Shown one piece after another: positions 9,316 to 18,640 of a DNA stretch of 32,010 bases (its first letter is position 1; each line of letters starts with the position of its first letter). A program made the position numbers and the translations under genes. Under the pieces are notes generated by a model, which was not told the DNA's origin, searched no databases, and saw nothing but the letters and a program-made list of their open reading frames with translations. The DNA is from Marinicella rhabdoformis (lineage in GTDB: Bacteria; Pseudomonadota; Gammaproteobacteria; Xanthomonadales; Marinicellaceae). Location: assembly GCF_009671245.1 (NCBI RefSeq), contig NZ_VTFS01000009.1, positions 1,657-33,666 on the forward strand. The letters run 5' to 3'.

Positions 9316-11087
9316 CTTTGACCCGCCTTGGCTTCATTCAAAAGGAATTGTTGCATATCCCAAGCCCCTGTGGGACAACGCTCTGCGCATAAGCCACAAT
9401 GCAAACACACGTTTTCATCTTTGACCATGACACGTTTGGTTTTTAATTCAGAAGATACATACAAATCTTGCTCTTTGTTGGTTGCTTTGACCTTAAGCAA
9501 ATCCCGCAACACATCTTCCTCTTCATTGTCAGTAAAATTAATACAGTCCACTGGACAAATGTCTTCACAGGCATCACATTCAATACAACGGTCAGTTTCA
9601 AACACCGTCTGCACATCACAATTCAAACAACGCATGGCCTCTGCATACCCTTGCGACAAATCAAAACCCTTCTCGACTTCCAGTTTCCTGTCTGCCAAGG
9701 CTTTTTGTTTGTCTTGCAAGGCAACAATCTTTCTGTCTTCATCAGATATGTGTGCATCATACAACCAATCATGAAAGCCCATTTTTTGACTGACCAGGTT
9801 AACAAAAGGCGCTGGCCGTTCTGTCGTTGCTTTTTGTTCACAATACAAATCAATAGAAATTGCAGCTTGATGGCCATGTGCTACAGCTGTGATCACATTT
9901 TCAGGACCCCAAGCAGCATCCCCGCCGACAAACACATGCGGCAATGATGTCTGAAAGGTGGTTTTATCCACTTCAGGCATGTCCCAATCATTGAATTCAA
10001 TGCCCAAATCACGTTCTATCCATGGAAAAGAATTCAACTGACCAATCGCCATCAAAACATCATCACAGGGCATCATCACTTCTTCGCCCGTTGGCACCAG
10101 TGTTCTTTTGCCTGCATCATCAAAGACAGGCTCAACTATCTCAAATAACATGCCTACCAATTTGCCTTGTTCAGTAATAAAAGCTTTGGGGTTGTGGTTC
10201 TCAAACATGGGTATGTCTTCATTCATGGCATCTTCGATTTCCCATGGCGATGCCTTCATGTCAGTTTTTGGGCTTCTGACTACCACACGCACGTCTTTGC
10301 CACCTAACCTTTTGGCTGTACGACAACAATCCATGGCCGTGTTACCACCACCAAGCACCAACACTTTTTCACCAATTTTATCAATATGCTCAAAAGCCAC
10401 TGAAGCCAACCAATCGATACCTATGTGGATATTTTTACTTCCTTCATCGCGACCTTGTAATTTGGGCAAATCACGCCCACGTGGAGCGCCAGTGCCAACA
10501 AAAACCGCATCGTAATTCTTGGACAATATGTCTTTCATACTGGTCACTTCTTGATTGAAGTGAGTCACCACACCCATGTCTAAAATGTAGTTCACCTCTT
10601 CATCCAAGACTGATTCTGGCAAACGAAACGATGGTATCTGACTGCGCATAAAACCGCCGCCCTTACGCTGATCATCATATAAATCAACTTCATAACCCAA
10701 AGGCATCAGATCCCGAGCCACCGTTAATGATGCTGGTCCTGCACCAATCAAGGCGATTTTTTTACCGTTTTTCTTTTCAGGTATTTCGGGCAAACGATGT
10801 GTGATGTCAGATTTATTGTCTGCTGCCACGCGTTTTAAACGGCATATAGCAACAGGTTCCTCTTCTACACGTCCACGCCTACAGGCAGGTTCACATGGTC
10901 GATCACAAGTGCGACCTAACACACCTGGAAACACGTTGGATTGCCAATTAATCATATAGGCATCATCGTATCTTCCAGCAGCAATGAGTCGAATGTATTC
11001 AGGCACAGGCGTGTGCGCTGGGCAGGCATATTGACAATCCACGACTTTATGAAAGTAGTCTGGATCTGTAATGTCAGTTGGCTTCAT
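9312..11087 (-). CDS. GltD-like NAD(P)H oxidoreductase fused to C-terminal 2[4Fe-4S] ferredoxin
   Basis: The 591-residue flavoprotein has three parts. The N-terminal GltD-type Fe-S domain has cysteines C18, C22, C61, C65, C69 and C82 (CDRPCEPACRRG). The central two-dinucleotide-fold region has FAD motif ALIGAGPASL near 112-121 and NAD(P) motif VLVLGGGNTAMDC. The C-terminal ferredoxin has CIECDACEDICPVDC and CLHCGLCAERCP. As first gene of an operon with korA and korB (4-bp overlaps), it probably moves electrons from the oxoacid oxidoreductase to NAD(P)+, or in reverse, replacing a free ferredoxin and its reductase. The start ATG 11087 follows AAAGAGGTTAATTA, a good ribosome site. Confidence 0.85.
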   Translation of the reverse strand: MKPTDITDPDYFHKVVDCQYACPAHTPVPEYIRLIAAGRYDDAYMINWQSNVFPGVLGRTCDRPCEPACRRGRVEEEPVAICRLKRVAADNKSDITHRLPEIPEKKNGKKIALIGAGPASLTVARDLMPLGYEVDLYDDQRKGGGFMRSQIPSFRLPESVLDEEVNYILDMGVVTHFNQEVTSMKDILSKNYDAVFVGTGAPRGRDLPKLQGRDEGSKNIHIGIDWLASVAFEHIDKIGEKVLVLGGGNTAMDCCRTAKRLGGKDVRVVVRSPKTDMKASPWEIEDAMNEDIPMFENHNPKAFITEQGKLVGMLFEIVEPVFDDAGKRTLVPTGEEVMMPCDDVLMAIGQLNSFPWIERDLGIEFNDWDMPEVDKTTFQTSLPHVFVGGDAAWGPENVITAVAHGHQAAISIDLYCEQKATTERPAPFVNLVSQKMGFHDWLYDAHISDEDRKIVALQDKQKALADRKLEVEKGFDLSQGYAEAMRCLNCDVQTVFETDRCIECDACEDICPVDCINFTDNEEEDVLRDLLKVKATNKEQDLYVSSELKTKRVMVKDENVCLHCGLCAERCPTGAWDMQQFLLNEAKAGQR

Positions 11088-11185
11088 TAATTAACCTCTT
11101 TATTGTTGTCCCCGAGGTTGATAACCGAATTATTTTTTTTGCGCTCACATGCTGTTGACGCAGATTGTTTGTTGATGATTCGGTC

Positions 11186-11632
11186 TCAATCAACCTTTTC
11201 TTTATGATACCCGTTTTGTAACAAAAATATCAGCCACTTATTTAAAAAACAATTTTGACTGAAGCGCAATTCTGCTTGATGATCGGTATCAGCCAAACCA
11301 CCCAATTGTCTATATTGACGCTCAAATTCGTTTGAATAAACCAATTCCGCCAATTGTGCATCATGATAAATGCGAACCACCATGGGGTCAGAAGTGGCAT
11401 CACTGAACAGCATGGCCATGGAAAACTCTGTGGTGTATTTGAAATTCTCACGCACACGCAATTGTAATTTGGCTTTATTTTTGGGCTGCCAATGGTGAAC
11501 TTTTGTAGTTCCCGTCCATTCGGAAAACAATTGATTTAATAACAAATAATTATATTCATGCAAAACCGTGATGCTGACTTTGTTTTTCAAAGCCAGTTGA
11601 CGGTGTTCGAGAAATTGAGAATTTAATAACAT
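11186..11632 (-). CDS. DUF1249 family protein (YqiB-like)
   Basis: A 148-residue soluble protein of the DUF1249/YqiB family. The match to E. coli YqiB is clearest at VVRIYHDAQLAELV (residues 85-98; YqiB has RLYHDAMVAEV) and at LRVRENFKYTT (58-68). The C-terminus QNCFLNKWLIFLLQNGY corresponds to the YqiB tail. The biochemical role is unknown. It lies 45 bp after the PSRP gene on the same strand and 98 bp before the GltD-like gene. No good ribosome site precedes the ATG at 11632. Confidence 0.8.
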   Translation of the reverse strand: MLLNSQFLEHRQLALKNKVSITVLHEYNYLLLNQLFSEWTGTTKVHHWQPKNKAKLQLRVRENFKYTTEFSMAMLFSDATSDPMVVRIYHDAQLAELVYSNEFERQYRQLGGLADTDHQAELRFSQNCFLNKWLIFLLQNGYHKEKVD

Positions 11633-11677
11633 GAAATAATTTTAAATTTTTCTTAACTATAACAGATTTTGACTGTT

Positions 11678-12496
11678 TCAATACAAGCGTTTATTTAAGT
11701 CTAAAGCAACCATGATTTTACCTGAAATCTCTTCAATAGAAGTGTGTGTTGTACTGAGGAATTTAATTTGGCTGCGGTGGAACATGCTTTCAGCGTCACT
11801 GACTTCAGCTTGGCACTTTCTCAGTTCAGCATAACGAGAATCTGGTCGTCTGACTGATCGAATTTGAGACAACCTAAAAGGGTCAATGGTCAAACCAAAC
11901 AATTTGCCTTTGTGCTTCATGATTTCTTTTGGTAATGTCAATGTTTCTAAATCATCATCTGTGATGGGGTAATTGGCCGCTTTGAGACCGTAATGCAATG
12001 CCAAGTATAAACAAGTGGGTGTTTTTCCAGAGCGAGAAACCCCCAACAAAATAATATCAGCACTGTTGTAATTGAGGCTGATGCCATCATCATGCGACAA
12101 AGCAAAATTCATCGCCTCCATGCGATCATCATAATTTTCAGTGTTACTCATGCCATGCGCCCTACCCACACCCGGATCACGCTCAATCCCTAAATTTTTC
12201 TCGATGCGTCGCAACAAGCGATTGAATGGATCTAATTTCAAGCCCCCACCTGAATGAATGATTTTTCTCAACTCCAAATCTACCACGGTATTGATCACCA
12301 GAGGTTGAAAGTCTGAAGGCGTATTGGCAATGATATTAGCCGCATCTTTTGCTACTTGAACAGAATCAATAAAAGGCAACCTCTTTTGTATAAACTCAAT
12401 GCCTTTGAACTGGGTAATTAAACTTTGTCCCACAGTTTCTGCGGTAATTGCAGTGCCATCTGAGACATAAAAGACGGCGCATGTTTTCTTTTCCAT
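11678..12496 (-). CDS. ppsR: PEP synthase regulatory protein (kinase/pyrophosphorylase, PSRP)
   Basis: DUF299 bifunctional regulator: it inactivates PEP synthase by ADP-dependent phosphorylation of a threonine next to the catalytic histidine, and reactivates it by phosphate-dependent removal. The N-terminal FYVSDGTAITAETVGQS, the central P-loop GVSRSGKTPTCLYLA near residue 150, and FGLTIDPFRL are family hallmarks. I start at ATG 12496 (MEKKTCAVFYVSDG, 272 aa, normal length), with AGG 8 nt upstream, not at the upstream alternative at 12565. It is divergent from its target gene ppsA across 68 bp. Confidence 0.95.
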   Translation of the reverse strand: MEKKTCAVFYVSDGTAITAETVGQSLITQFKGIEFIQKRLPFIDSVQVAKDAANIIANTPSDFQPLVINTVVDLELRKIIHSGGGLKLDPFNRLLRRIEKNLGIERDPGVGRAHGMSNTENYDDRMEAMNFALSHDDGISLNYNSADIILLGVSRSGKTPTCLYLALHYGLKAANYPITDDDLETLTLPKEIMKHKGKLFGLTIDPFRLSQIRSVRRPDSRYAELRKCQAEVSDAESMFHRSQIKFLSTTHTSIEEISGKIMVALDLNKRLY

Positions 12497-12509
12497 ATTT
12501 AACCTGTTT

Positions 12510-12537
12510 TTGACGCTTAATTTCAGTAGAATATAAC
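12510..12537 (+). promoter_or_regulatory. predicted sigma70 promoter of ppsA
   Basis: TTGACG (12510-12515) and TATAAC (12532-12537) are separated by 16 bp in the divergent ppsR-ppsA gap. Transcription would start near 12544, about 20 nt before the ppsA ATG. Confidence 0.5.
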
Positions 12538-12564
12538 ATTTTTGACACACTACTGGAATCCACA

Positions 12565-14916
12565 ATGTCTGATTACATCCTCAATCTTGACCAATTGAAC
12601 ATGAATGACTTAGAGCAAGTTGGCGGTAAAAATGCCTCATTAGGCGAAATGATTACCAACTTGACTGCACTCGGCGTACAAGTGCCTGGTGGCTTTGCTA
12701 CCACCGCATACGCTTTTAAAGAGTATTTAACTGTTTCTGGATTGGCCGATAAAATCAGTCAAAAGTTAAAAACATTAGACACCGAAAATATTGATGCTTT
12801 GCGTGCTGCAGGTAGCGAAGTACGAGGTTGGATTATGGACACGCCATTCCAACCAGCCTTACAAACTGCCATAACTGAAGCATATGCGGCCATGAAAGAA
12901 CGTTTGGGCACAGACTTTACAGTTGCAGTTCGATCATCAGCCACCGCAGAAGATTTACCAGATGCTTCTTTCGCAGGCCAGCAAGAAACTTTCTTGAACG
13001 TCAATGGCGCAGATGAAATCATTGCCAAAGCCCATGAAGTATTCGCTTCTTTATACAATGATCGCGCGATTTCTTACCGTGTCCACCATGGTTTTGAACA
13101 CGATGATGTGTATTTGTCAGTGGGGGTTCAACAAATGGTTCGATCAGATTTGGCCGCTTCTGGTGTGATGTTCTCAATGGACACCGAATCAGGCTTCAAT
13201 GATGTGGTGTTTATCACTTCATCTTATGGTCTGGGTGAAATGGTGGTTCAAGGGGCTGTCAACCCTGATGAATTTTATGTTTACAAAAATGCCTTAAGCG
13301 CTGACCGTCCTGCAGTATTGCGCCGCAACTTGGGTTCTAAAGCCATTGAAATGACCTATGCCGACACAGGTGTTCAAACGGGTAATGTGTCAGCTGAACG
13401 CAGTCAACAATTTTCTATCAATGACGGTGAAGTAGAACAACTGGCCAAACAAGCCATGATCATTGAAAAACATTATGGCCGTCCGATGGACATCGAATGG
13501 GCCAAAGACGGTGTTACTGGTAATTTATACATTGTACAAGCTCGACCTGAAACGGTTAAATCACGCGAAACCAAAGGCCAAAGCATCGAACGTTACCAAC
13601 TACAAAAACGTGGTGACATCGTTTGCGAAGGCCGAAGTATTGGCCAAAAAGTAGGCCAAGGTACTGCCAAGGTCATCAAAAGCATTGCTCAAATGGATCA
13701 AATCAATGCCGGAGACGTGCTGGTTACAGACATGACCGACCCTGATTGGGAACCCATCATGAAAAAAGCAGCCGCTATTGTCACCAACCGTGGTGGCAGA
13801 ACCTGTCATGCCGCCATCATTGCTCGCGAACTGGGCATTCCAGCAATTGTGGGTTGTGGTGATGCGACACAGAAAATTGCACACAACAGCGAAGTGACCG
13901 TATCGTGTTGTGAAGGTGACACAGGATATGTTTATGACGGTTTGATGGGATTTGACATCCATACCACTGACTTAGAAAACATGCCTGAAGCACCGTTGAA
14001 AATCATGATGAATGTGGGTAATCCAGATCGTGCTTTTGACTTTCAAAACCTGCCTAATTTTGGTATTGGCTTGGCACGATTGGAATTTATCATCAACCGC
14101 ATGATTGCCATCCACCCTAAAGTGTTGTTGAACTATGACGCACAACCTGCTGAAGTTAAACAAATTACAGACCCAATGATTGCCGCCTATGCCTCACCTC
14201 GTGATTACTTTGTTAAACGATTGGCAGAAGGCATCTCGACTTTAGCAGCGGCATTCAGCCCAAGCCCAGTGATTGTCCGTTTGTCAGACTTTAAATCAAA
14301 TGAGTACGCCAACTTAATTGGTGGCCGTCAATACGAACCTGAAGAAGAAAACCCCATGCTCGGTTTCCGCGGTGCATCACGTTACTTGGATGATTCATTC
14401 GTTGATTGTTTCGAGATGGAATGTGAGGCTTTGAAATACATTCGTGACGAGATGGGTTTGACCAATGTGTGGGCCATGGTGCCTTTTGTGCGAACTTTGG
14501 ATGAAGGCCAGAAGGTCATCGACTTGATGGCAAAAAATGGTTTAAAACAAGGTGACAACGGCCTCAAAGTCATCATGATGTGTGAATTACCATCAAATGC
14601 ATTGATGGCAGATGAATTCCTTGACATTTTCGATGGTTTCTCAATCGGATCAAATGACATGACCCAATTAACTTTGGGCTTAGACCGAGACTCAGGCATC
14701 ATCGCTGATTTATTTGATGAACGAGATCCAGCTGTTAAGAAAATGCTATCAATGGCGATTCAAGCATGTAAAAAACGCGGTAAATACATCGGCATTTGTG
14801 GCCAAGGTCCATCTGACCATCCTGATTTGGCTGAATGGTTATTGGAACAAGGTATAGAGTCCGTTTCACTAAACCCAGATACAGTGGTTGAAACTTGGTT
14901 AAAACTGGCTAAATAA
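12565..14916 (+). CDS. ppsA: phosphoenolpyruvate synthase
   Basis: Makes PEP, AMP and phosphate from pyruvate, ATP and water, the gluconeogenic entry step. The 783 residues match the family length (E. coli 792). The N-terminal ATP-grasp domain starts with [11 protein letters not shown] (20-30) and includes [25 protein letters not shown]. The swivelling domain has the catalytic histidine H415 in [15 protein letters not shown], with the regulatory threonine T413 two residues before it. The C-terminal PEP/pyruvate barrel includes MGFRG-like [10 protein letters not shown] and ends with the [17 protein letters not shown] catalytic region. It is divergent from its regulator ppsR and followed by a hairpin terminator. 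Confidence 0.97.
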   Translation: MSDYILNLDQLNMNDLEQVGGKNASLGEMITNLTALGVQVPGGFATTAYAFKEYLTVSGLADKISQKLKTLDTENIDALRAAGSEVRGWIMDTPFQPALQTAITEAYAAMKERLGTDFTVAVRSSATAEDLPDASFAGQQETFLNVNGADEIIAKAHEVFASLYNDRAISYRVHHGFEHDDVYLSVGVQQMVRSDLAASGVMFSMDTESGFNDVVFITSSYGLGEMVVQGAVNPDEFYVYKNALSADRPAVLRRNLGSKAIEMTYADTGVQTGNVSAERSQQFSINDGEVEQLAKQAMIIEKHYGRPMDIEWAKDGVTGNLYIVQARPETVKSRETKGQSIERYQLQKRGDIVCEGRSIGQKVGQGTAKVIKSIAQMDQINAGDVLVTDMTDPDWEPIMKKAAAIVTNRGGRTCHAAIIARELGIPAIVGCGDATQKIAHNSEVTVSCCEGDTGYVYDGLMGFDIHTTDLENMPEAPLKIMMNVGNPDRAFDFQNLPNFGIGLARLEFIINRMIAIHPKVLLNYDAQPAEVKQITDPMIAAYASPRDYFVKRLAEGISTLAAAFSPSPVIVRLSDFKSNEYANLIGGRQYEPEEENPMLGFRGASRYLDDSFVDCFEMECEALKYIRDEMGLTNVWAMVPFVRTLDEGQKVIDLMAKNGLKQGDNGLKVIMMCELPSNALMADEFLDIFDGFSIGSNDMTQLTLGLDRDSGIIADLFDERDPAVKKMLSMAIQACKKRGKYIGICGQGPSDHPDLAEWLLEQGIESVSLNPDTVVETWLKLAK

Positions 14917-14925
14917 ATATCAACG

Positions 14926-14955
14926 CCAAGCCAACCTGAACTCGGGTTGGCTTGG
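14926..14955 (+). terminator. hairpin terminator after ppsA
   Basis: A perfect 11-bp stem (CCAAGCCAACC, 14926-14936, pairing with GGTTGGCTTGG, 14945-14955) with an 8-nt loop starts 10 bp after the ppsA stop. The downstream stretch is only weakly T-rich, so it may be a weak intrinsic terminator or an RNA-end stabiliser. Confidence 0.6.
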
Positions 14956-14997
14956 TGCTTGAATAAAAAGTAAAAAAATTATGCAGCAAAACTGCTG

Positions 14998-15031
14998 TAT
15001 AATAAAATGGTGTGAAATGAAGAAGCCTTGA
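14998..15031 (+). other. -10 box and aborted ATG reading frame (MKKP-stop) ahead of the diguanylate cyclase
   Basis: A perfect TATAAT (14998-15003) without a clear -35 partner precedes ATG 15017. That ATG is in the frame of the downstream diguanylate cyclase but reads only M-K-K-P before TGA (15029-15031). GGTG lies just before it as a weak ribosome site. It may be a former start codon now cut off by a nonsense change, a tiny leader peptide, or a base error. Confidence 0.4.
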
Positions 15032-17140
15032 CCGATTAAAAATAAAAATAAAAAAATTTCAGTTGCGTTAGCCCTTATTATACTTGGGGTAACCCTTAAT
15101 TATTTCCGAATACCCTTCCTGTTAAACTCCGAGTTAATATTCGGCCCCTTTTGCTCTCTTGTATTAGCCCGCTATTTAGACGTAAAAAAAGCCATATTTT
15201 TTGCGTTGATTATTTCTACACCACTGGTATTTGTTTGGTCTTCATACATAGTTTCTATTTTCATATTAGAAGCCGCATTTGTCGCTTTTATTATCTCAAA
15301 AGGGTTTAGAAACATCATCATTGCTAGCATTTTATTTTGGCTGTTCATTGGTTTACCCATAGCTTGGGTACTTACCGGCAGAAACCCAGAAATTAATCAG
15401 GCATTTCAACTTCTTTATTTAGCCAAACTAACATTCAATGCGATCCTTTGTGCCATGCTGGCATCTATTGTAATTAACTTTTCAACCATTAAACATGGCT
15501 TGAGCGACAACGCTGCCCCCGCCTTCCCCACTTTACGTCAAAAAACGGCCAGCCACATATCTGTCATTTTTTCTTTATTGATGTCTTTGGTCCTGATGAT
15601 TTATTTAACCTTTTTGGTATCAAATTTAGAAAAAAACATCAAAACAAATATGGCACTGGTTAACTCAAAAATATTTTCAGAGTTTAACCACAAAATGACC
15701 ACTTTCACTCAAGTGTTTGAAGAGAAAAAACATTTATTTGCTGAAATTTGGGATAAGCCTGAACGCGTGAATAAACAGCTTAAAGACCTTCATGATAGGT
15801 ATCCGTTTTTTATCAGCATGTTGATTGCTGATAAACATGGAGACATTCAATCTTTTTCTTTATTGAATCAAAATAACAATATCGACATAACTTTGCTGAA
15901 CATCAAAGAACGCCCCTATTTCATCCATGCCATGGAACAACAAGACGTATTTGTTTCATCTGGTTTTATTGGAAAAGGATTTGGAAATGACCATATTGTC
16001 GCCATCAGTATCGCCATCATTGATGACAATAACCAACAAACCCTCGGTATTTTGGAAGGTTCATTAAACTTGTCATCAATTCAAGAATTATCAGCCAGTT
16101 GGGGCGAAAACGATCCTTTTCATACCATCATAACTGATCAAAAAAACCAGACTATAAAAACCAATGTCAAAAACCACAAAGGTTCATTGCAAGTTAGTAA
16201 ATTAACGCCAAGCCAATACACGGTATTTCAAAAACCTTTGTTTCAAATATCAGACCAAAGTTCATTGTTCTTACGACAACAGTCAACTTTCAATTGGGGG
16301 TGGGAACTGAACACCATCATTGACCAAAAAGTCATTGCGCAGTCCTTAAAAGACATCATGATTTTTGCTTTGATTATTCTTATCAGCGCCGTATTTATTG
16401 CACAATGGCTGGCATGGATACTGAGCCGTTTATGGACAAACCAATTAACCAAAGTGTCCCAATGGGTGAAAAATAAATCTGATTTGCCTGAATCTGATGA
16501 AATTCCATTTTTAGCTGAAGAAATTAAAATACTCTATGAAGACATCAAAAACAGCAGGCAGCAGTACATTACACTCAATGAAGAGCTCAAAGGAAAAGTC
16601 ATTTCTCAAACAGCTCAATTGGTTGAGGCCAATAAGAAATTACAGAAACTTTCTTACACTGATTCATTAACTCAACTAGACAACAGACGTGCATTTGACA
16701 ACATTTTAAAGAACCTGTGGTCAAACCAGAACCACACAAATGTTACGTTATTTCTGATAGATATTGATTATTTCAAATACATCAACGACCAACATGGTCA
16801 TCCTGTTGGTGATTTGGTTTTGGCTTTCTTGGCACAAATCATTCAGCAATTAAATTTCAATAACACGGCCAGCATCGCTCGCATAGGTGGAGAAGAATTT
16901 GCTATTATATGTACTGAAATCAGTCGCCAGTATGCCAAAGAAATGACTGAAATCATCAGGCAAAAACTTCTGACCCAGGAACATACTTTTGAAGGCCATC
17001 ACATCAAATTCACCGTTTCTATTGGTGTAGCGACAGTGAACACAAAAGATGAAACAATCAAAACATTATACCAAAAGGCAGACAAGTCCCTTTATCAAGC
17101 CAAAGACGCTGGCAAAAATCGCACATGTATTTCAGACTGA
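15032..17140 (+). CDS. membrane diguanylate cyclase (multi-TM sensor, Cache-like domain, GGDEF); start uncertain
   Basis: Predicted inner-membrane enzyme making c-di-GMP. The first conventional start is TTG 15206 (644 aa), but the frame is open from 15032 and the extra codons encode membrane-sensor sequence (SVALALIILGVTLNYF, then NSELIFGPF), so the true start lies upstream and lacks an ATG, GTG or TTG; ATT 15035 would be the first candidate. Order: about five to six N-terminal helices; another helix; a periplasmic dCache-like domain (IKERPYFIHAMEQQDVFVSS, GILEGSLNLSS); a helix; a coiled coil; then GGDEF with SYTDSLTQLDNRRAF and RIGGEEF (DNA 16880-16900). The product-inhibition RxxD site is absent (NNTA instead). 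It may be a 5'-damaged gene. Confidence 0.8.
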   Translation, partial: PIKNKNKKISVALALIILGVTLNYFRIPFLLNSELIFGPFCSLVLARYLDVKKAIFFALIISTPLVFVWSSYIVSIFILEAAFVAFIISKGFRNIIIASILFWLFIGLPIAWVLTGRNPEINQAFQLLYLAKLTFNAILCAMLASIVINFSTIKHGLSDNAAPAFPTLRQKTASHISVIFSLLMSLVLMIYLTFLVSNLEKNIKTNMALVNSKIFSEFNHKMTTFTQVFEEKKHLFAEIWDKPERVNKQLKDLHDRYPFFISMLIADKHGDIQSFSLLNQNNNIDITLLNIKERPYFIHAMEQQDVFVSSGFIGKGFGNDHIVAISIAIIDDNNQQTLGILEGSLNLSSIQELSASWGENDPFHTIITDQKNQTIKTNVKNHKGSLQVSKLTPSQYTVFQKPLFQISDQSSLFLRQQSTFNWGWELNTIIDQKVIAQSLKDIMIFALIILISAVFIAQWLAWILSRLWTNQLTKVSQWVKNKSDLPESDEIPFLAEEIKILYEDIKNSRQQYITLNEELKGKVISQTAQLVEANKKLQKLSYTDSLTQLDNRRAFDNILKNLWSNQNHTNVTLFLIDIDYFKYINDQHGHPVGDLVLAFLAQIIQQLNFNNTASIARIGGEEFAIICTEISRQYAKEMTEIIRQKLLTQEHTFEGHHIKFTVSIGVATVNTKDETIKTLYQKADKSLYQAKDAGKNRTCISD

Positions 17141-17173
17141 TTTAACATTTAGCAATAAAACAATACAAAATGT

Positions 17174-18409
17174 CTAATTGAAAATTTGGTTTAACAGTTG
17201 TGATGCTTTTTCACCCAACAATTCCATGTGATTACAATCAGCGAGCAACCTTTGTTGATGCCCTTTATCTTTGAGCATCAGTTTTTCAGCCACAGCTGAT
17301 GATACTGAAACCAAACCATCACCCTTGAGTGACATATCAATGACGTTTTTTTCACCGCTAACATAAGGCATAGAATCAACTTTTGACCTGGTGCCAGCAA
17401 CGGCATGAACCATGATGTGTTTGGGCATTTCGTTTAAAGACGCTGAGTGATGGATACAACCGTGTTGTAAATCTTGAATACCTTGGCTGCGACTGCGGGT
17501 CAATTTAGCGAAAGGCGCACTGTAGGAACTGATGGTAAGTAAATAATCCAAAACATTGCCCGCTTTTTCTAAAGTAGCACCTTGGTGTGGTGTTCCCAAA
17601 AATATGACTTTGTTGATGTTTTCAAGCCACTGCGCGGACACCATTTCAGCATCATGACGCCCAGAAGTTTGGGAAGCTTGGTGTATCGCACTCCTGCACA
17701 CCAATCCGCCCATGCTGTGACAAAGGAAATTAATCACTTTTGGTTCGGGCAATGCTTCAGTAATTTGACCCATGATATCAGACAAGTCTTTGCCATTGTC
17801 TTGAACAGAACGTCCGGTGTTGTATCGCAGGTAAAAACACAGTTGCTTGTGAGAATTGGCCAAAACCTCTCCATGGTCATGCCCTTCACGAAGCCATTGC
17901 TCATCATTCATACACAAACCATGAACCAAAAACAAACTTTCACCGGTGTGTTCATTGATTAACACAGCTGCTTCTGTAGTGTTGACCGCTTTACCTTGGT
18001 GCATCAATTGCATGTTGATTTGCAAAGGATTGTCAGTAGCCTCTAAGTGATCACCTAACACACCATTCAGCGCAGACAACCATTGGTTTCTCGGCTTACC
18101 GCGCCATTGTTTCGGCCATGATTGGCGTTGTAAGGGTTTGAATTTTGCTAAAGCCAGGTTCACACTTTTGAAACTCAAAGACGTGGTTTTGTTGATGGTC
18201 CTGTAAATCAAGCCAGTCAAACCTGTGGTTCGACCTAGAATCCGGCCTGATGATTTGTCTTTATTGCGCAACATGCCACCCAAAGTCAGCACATTCAGGT
18301 GCATAGACTCCACCAAAGCCATGACACCCACGGTGCCATCTTCTGCCAACTGACTCAGGCCTTTCAAGTCATCGGCGACAGTTTGTTCTTGCTTATTCGT
18401 ATTACTCAT
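17174..18409 (-). CDS. alpha/beta hydrolase, PGAP1/lipase-like
   Basis: The 411-residue hydrolase has the alpha/beta core in its C-terminal two thirds. LFLVHGLCMND (159-169) is the oxyanion-loop region, the nucleophile is S232 in NFLCHSMGGLVCRS, and VIFLGTPHQGA is typical of lipase/PGAP1-type esterases. A late Asp (DGLVSVSS) and His (CNHMELL, near 393) complete the expected triad. The N-terminal ~140 residues are a family-specific extension without signal peptide. Substrate unknown; an ester or lipid is likely. Start ATG 18409 has AAGGG ahead. It is convergent with the diguanylate cyclase (33-bp gap). Confidence 0.75.
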   Translation of the reverse strand: MSNTNKQEQTVADDLKGLSQLAEDGTVGVMALVESMHLNVLTLGGMLRNKDKSSGRILGRTTGLTGLIYRTINKTTSLSFKSVNLALAKFKPLQRQSWPKQWRGKPRNQWLSALNGVLGDHLEATDNPLQINMQLMHQGKAVNTTEAAVLINEHTGESLFLVHGLCMNDEQWLREGHDHGEVLANSHKQLCFYLRYNTGRSVQDNGKDLSDIMGQITEALPEPKVINFLCHSMGGLVCRSAIHQASQTSGRHDAEMVSAQWLENINKVIFLGTPHQGATLEKAGNVLDYLLTISSYSAPFAKLTRSRSQGIQDLQHGCIHHSASLNEMPKHIMVHAVAGTRSKVDSMPYVSGEKNVIDMSLKGDGLVSVSSAVAEKLMLKDKGHQQRLLADCNHMELLGEKASQLLNQIFN

Positions 18410-18596
18410 TGGCCCTTGTTTTGTTATTGGTATGTTGATTTATCAATATGGCGGTAAAACGATATTCTACAAGCAAACTAATTGAATATCTGACAACCTC
18501 GCTCCTCACCAAAAGTCCTATGGCATTAATACAACCCGCGACAAATGCCAAAATAAGAGCACCAAATTCAATCCATTTGGGTAATTTAGATATCAA
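18402..18596 (-). pseudogene. fragment of a YoaK/DUF1275-like membrane protein gene
   Basis: The minus-strand frame KLPKWIEFGALILAFVAG then CINAIGLL looks like the N-terminal first helix of DUF1275 (YoaK) membrane proteins, which normally continue into an SHLTG motif over ~220 residues. Here the similarity stops after about 29 residues and an unrelated tail runs to a stop at 18402. There is no ATG: the frame is closed by TGA at 18602-18600, leaving only TTG or ATT, and no ribosome site. It looks like a decayed or truncated remnant overlapping the 5' end of the hydrolase gene. Recognition is from memory of the family, so moderate. Confidence 0.35.
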
Positions 18597-18612
18597 AATT
18601 CAATTGTTGTTC

Positions 18613-18640
18613 TTGAAAAAAACACAGGCCGAATTATACA
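18613..18640 (+). promoter_or_regulatory. possible promoter of the beta-helix protein gene
   Basis: TTGAAA (18613-18618) and TATACA (18635-18640) are 16 bp apart, upstream of the secreted beta-helix gene. The leader would be about 160 nt. The interval 18641-18808 is AT-rich and I see no other gene in it. Confidence 0.3.

Noticed and set aside
9328-9947. Two overlapping plus-strand frames of about 150 codons
   Set aside because: Lie antisense inside the well-supported GltD-ferredoxin gene; Cys/Ser-rich shadows of its Fe-S motifs.
11090-11185. Terminator or riboswitch between the DUF1249 and GltD-like genes
   Set aside because: Only weak short inverted repeats (GTTGAT/ATCAAC, GGTT/AACC); no convincing structure.
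14982-14996. Short hairpin CAGCA-AAAC-TGCTG ahead of the diguanylate cyclase
   Set aside because: Only 5 bp of stem and no adjoining U-tract; cannot be separated from chance.
15029-15031. TGA as a selenocysteine codon in the diguanylate cyclase
   Set aside because: Codon 5 of a membrane protein with no plausible redox role and no evident SECIS-like hairpin; a nonsense change or misplaced start is simpler.
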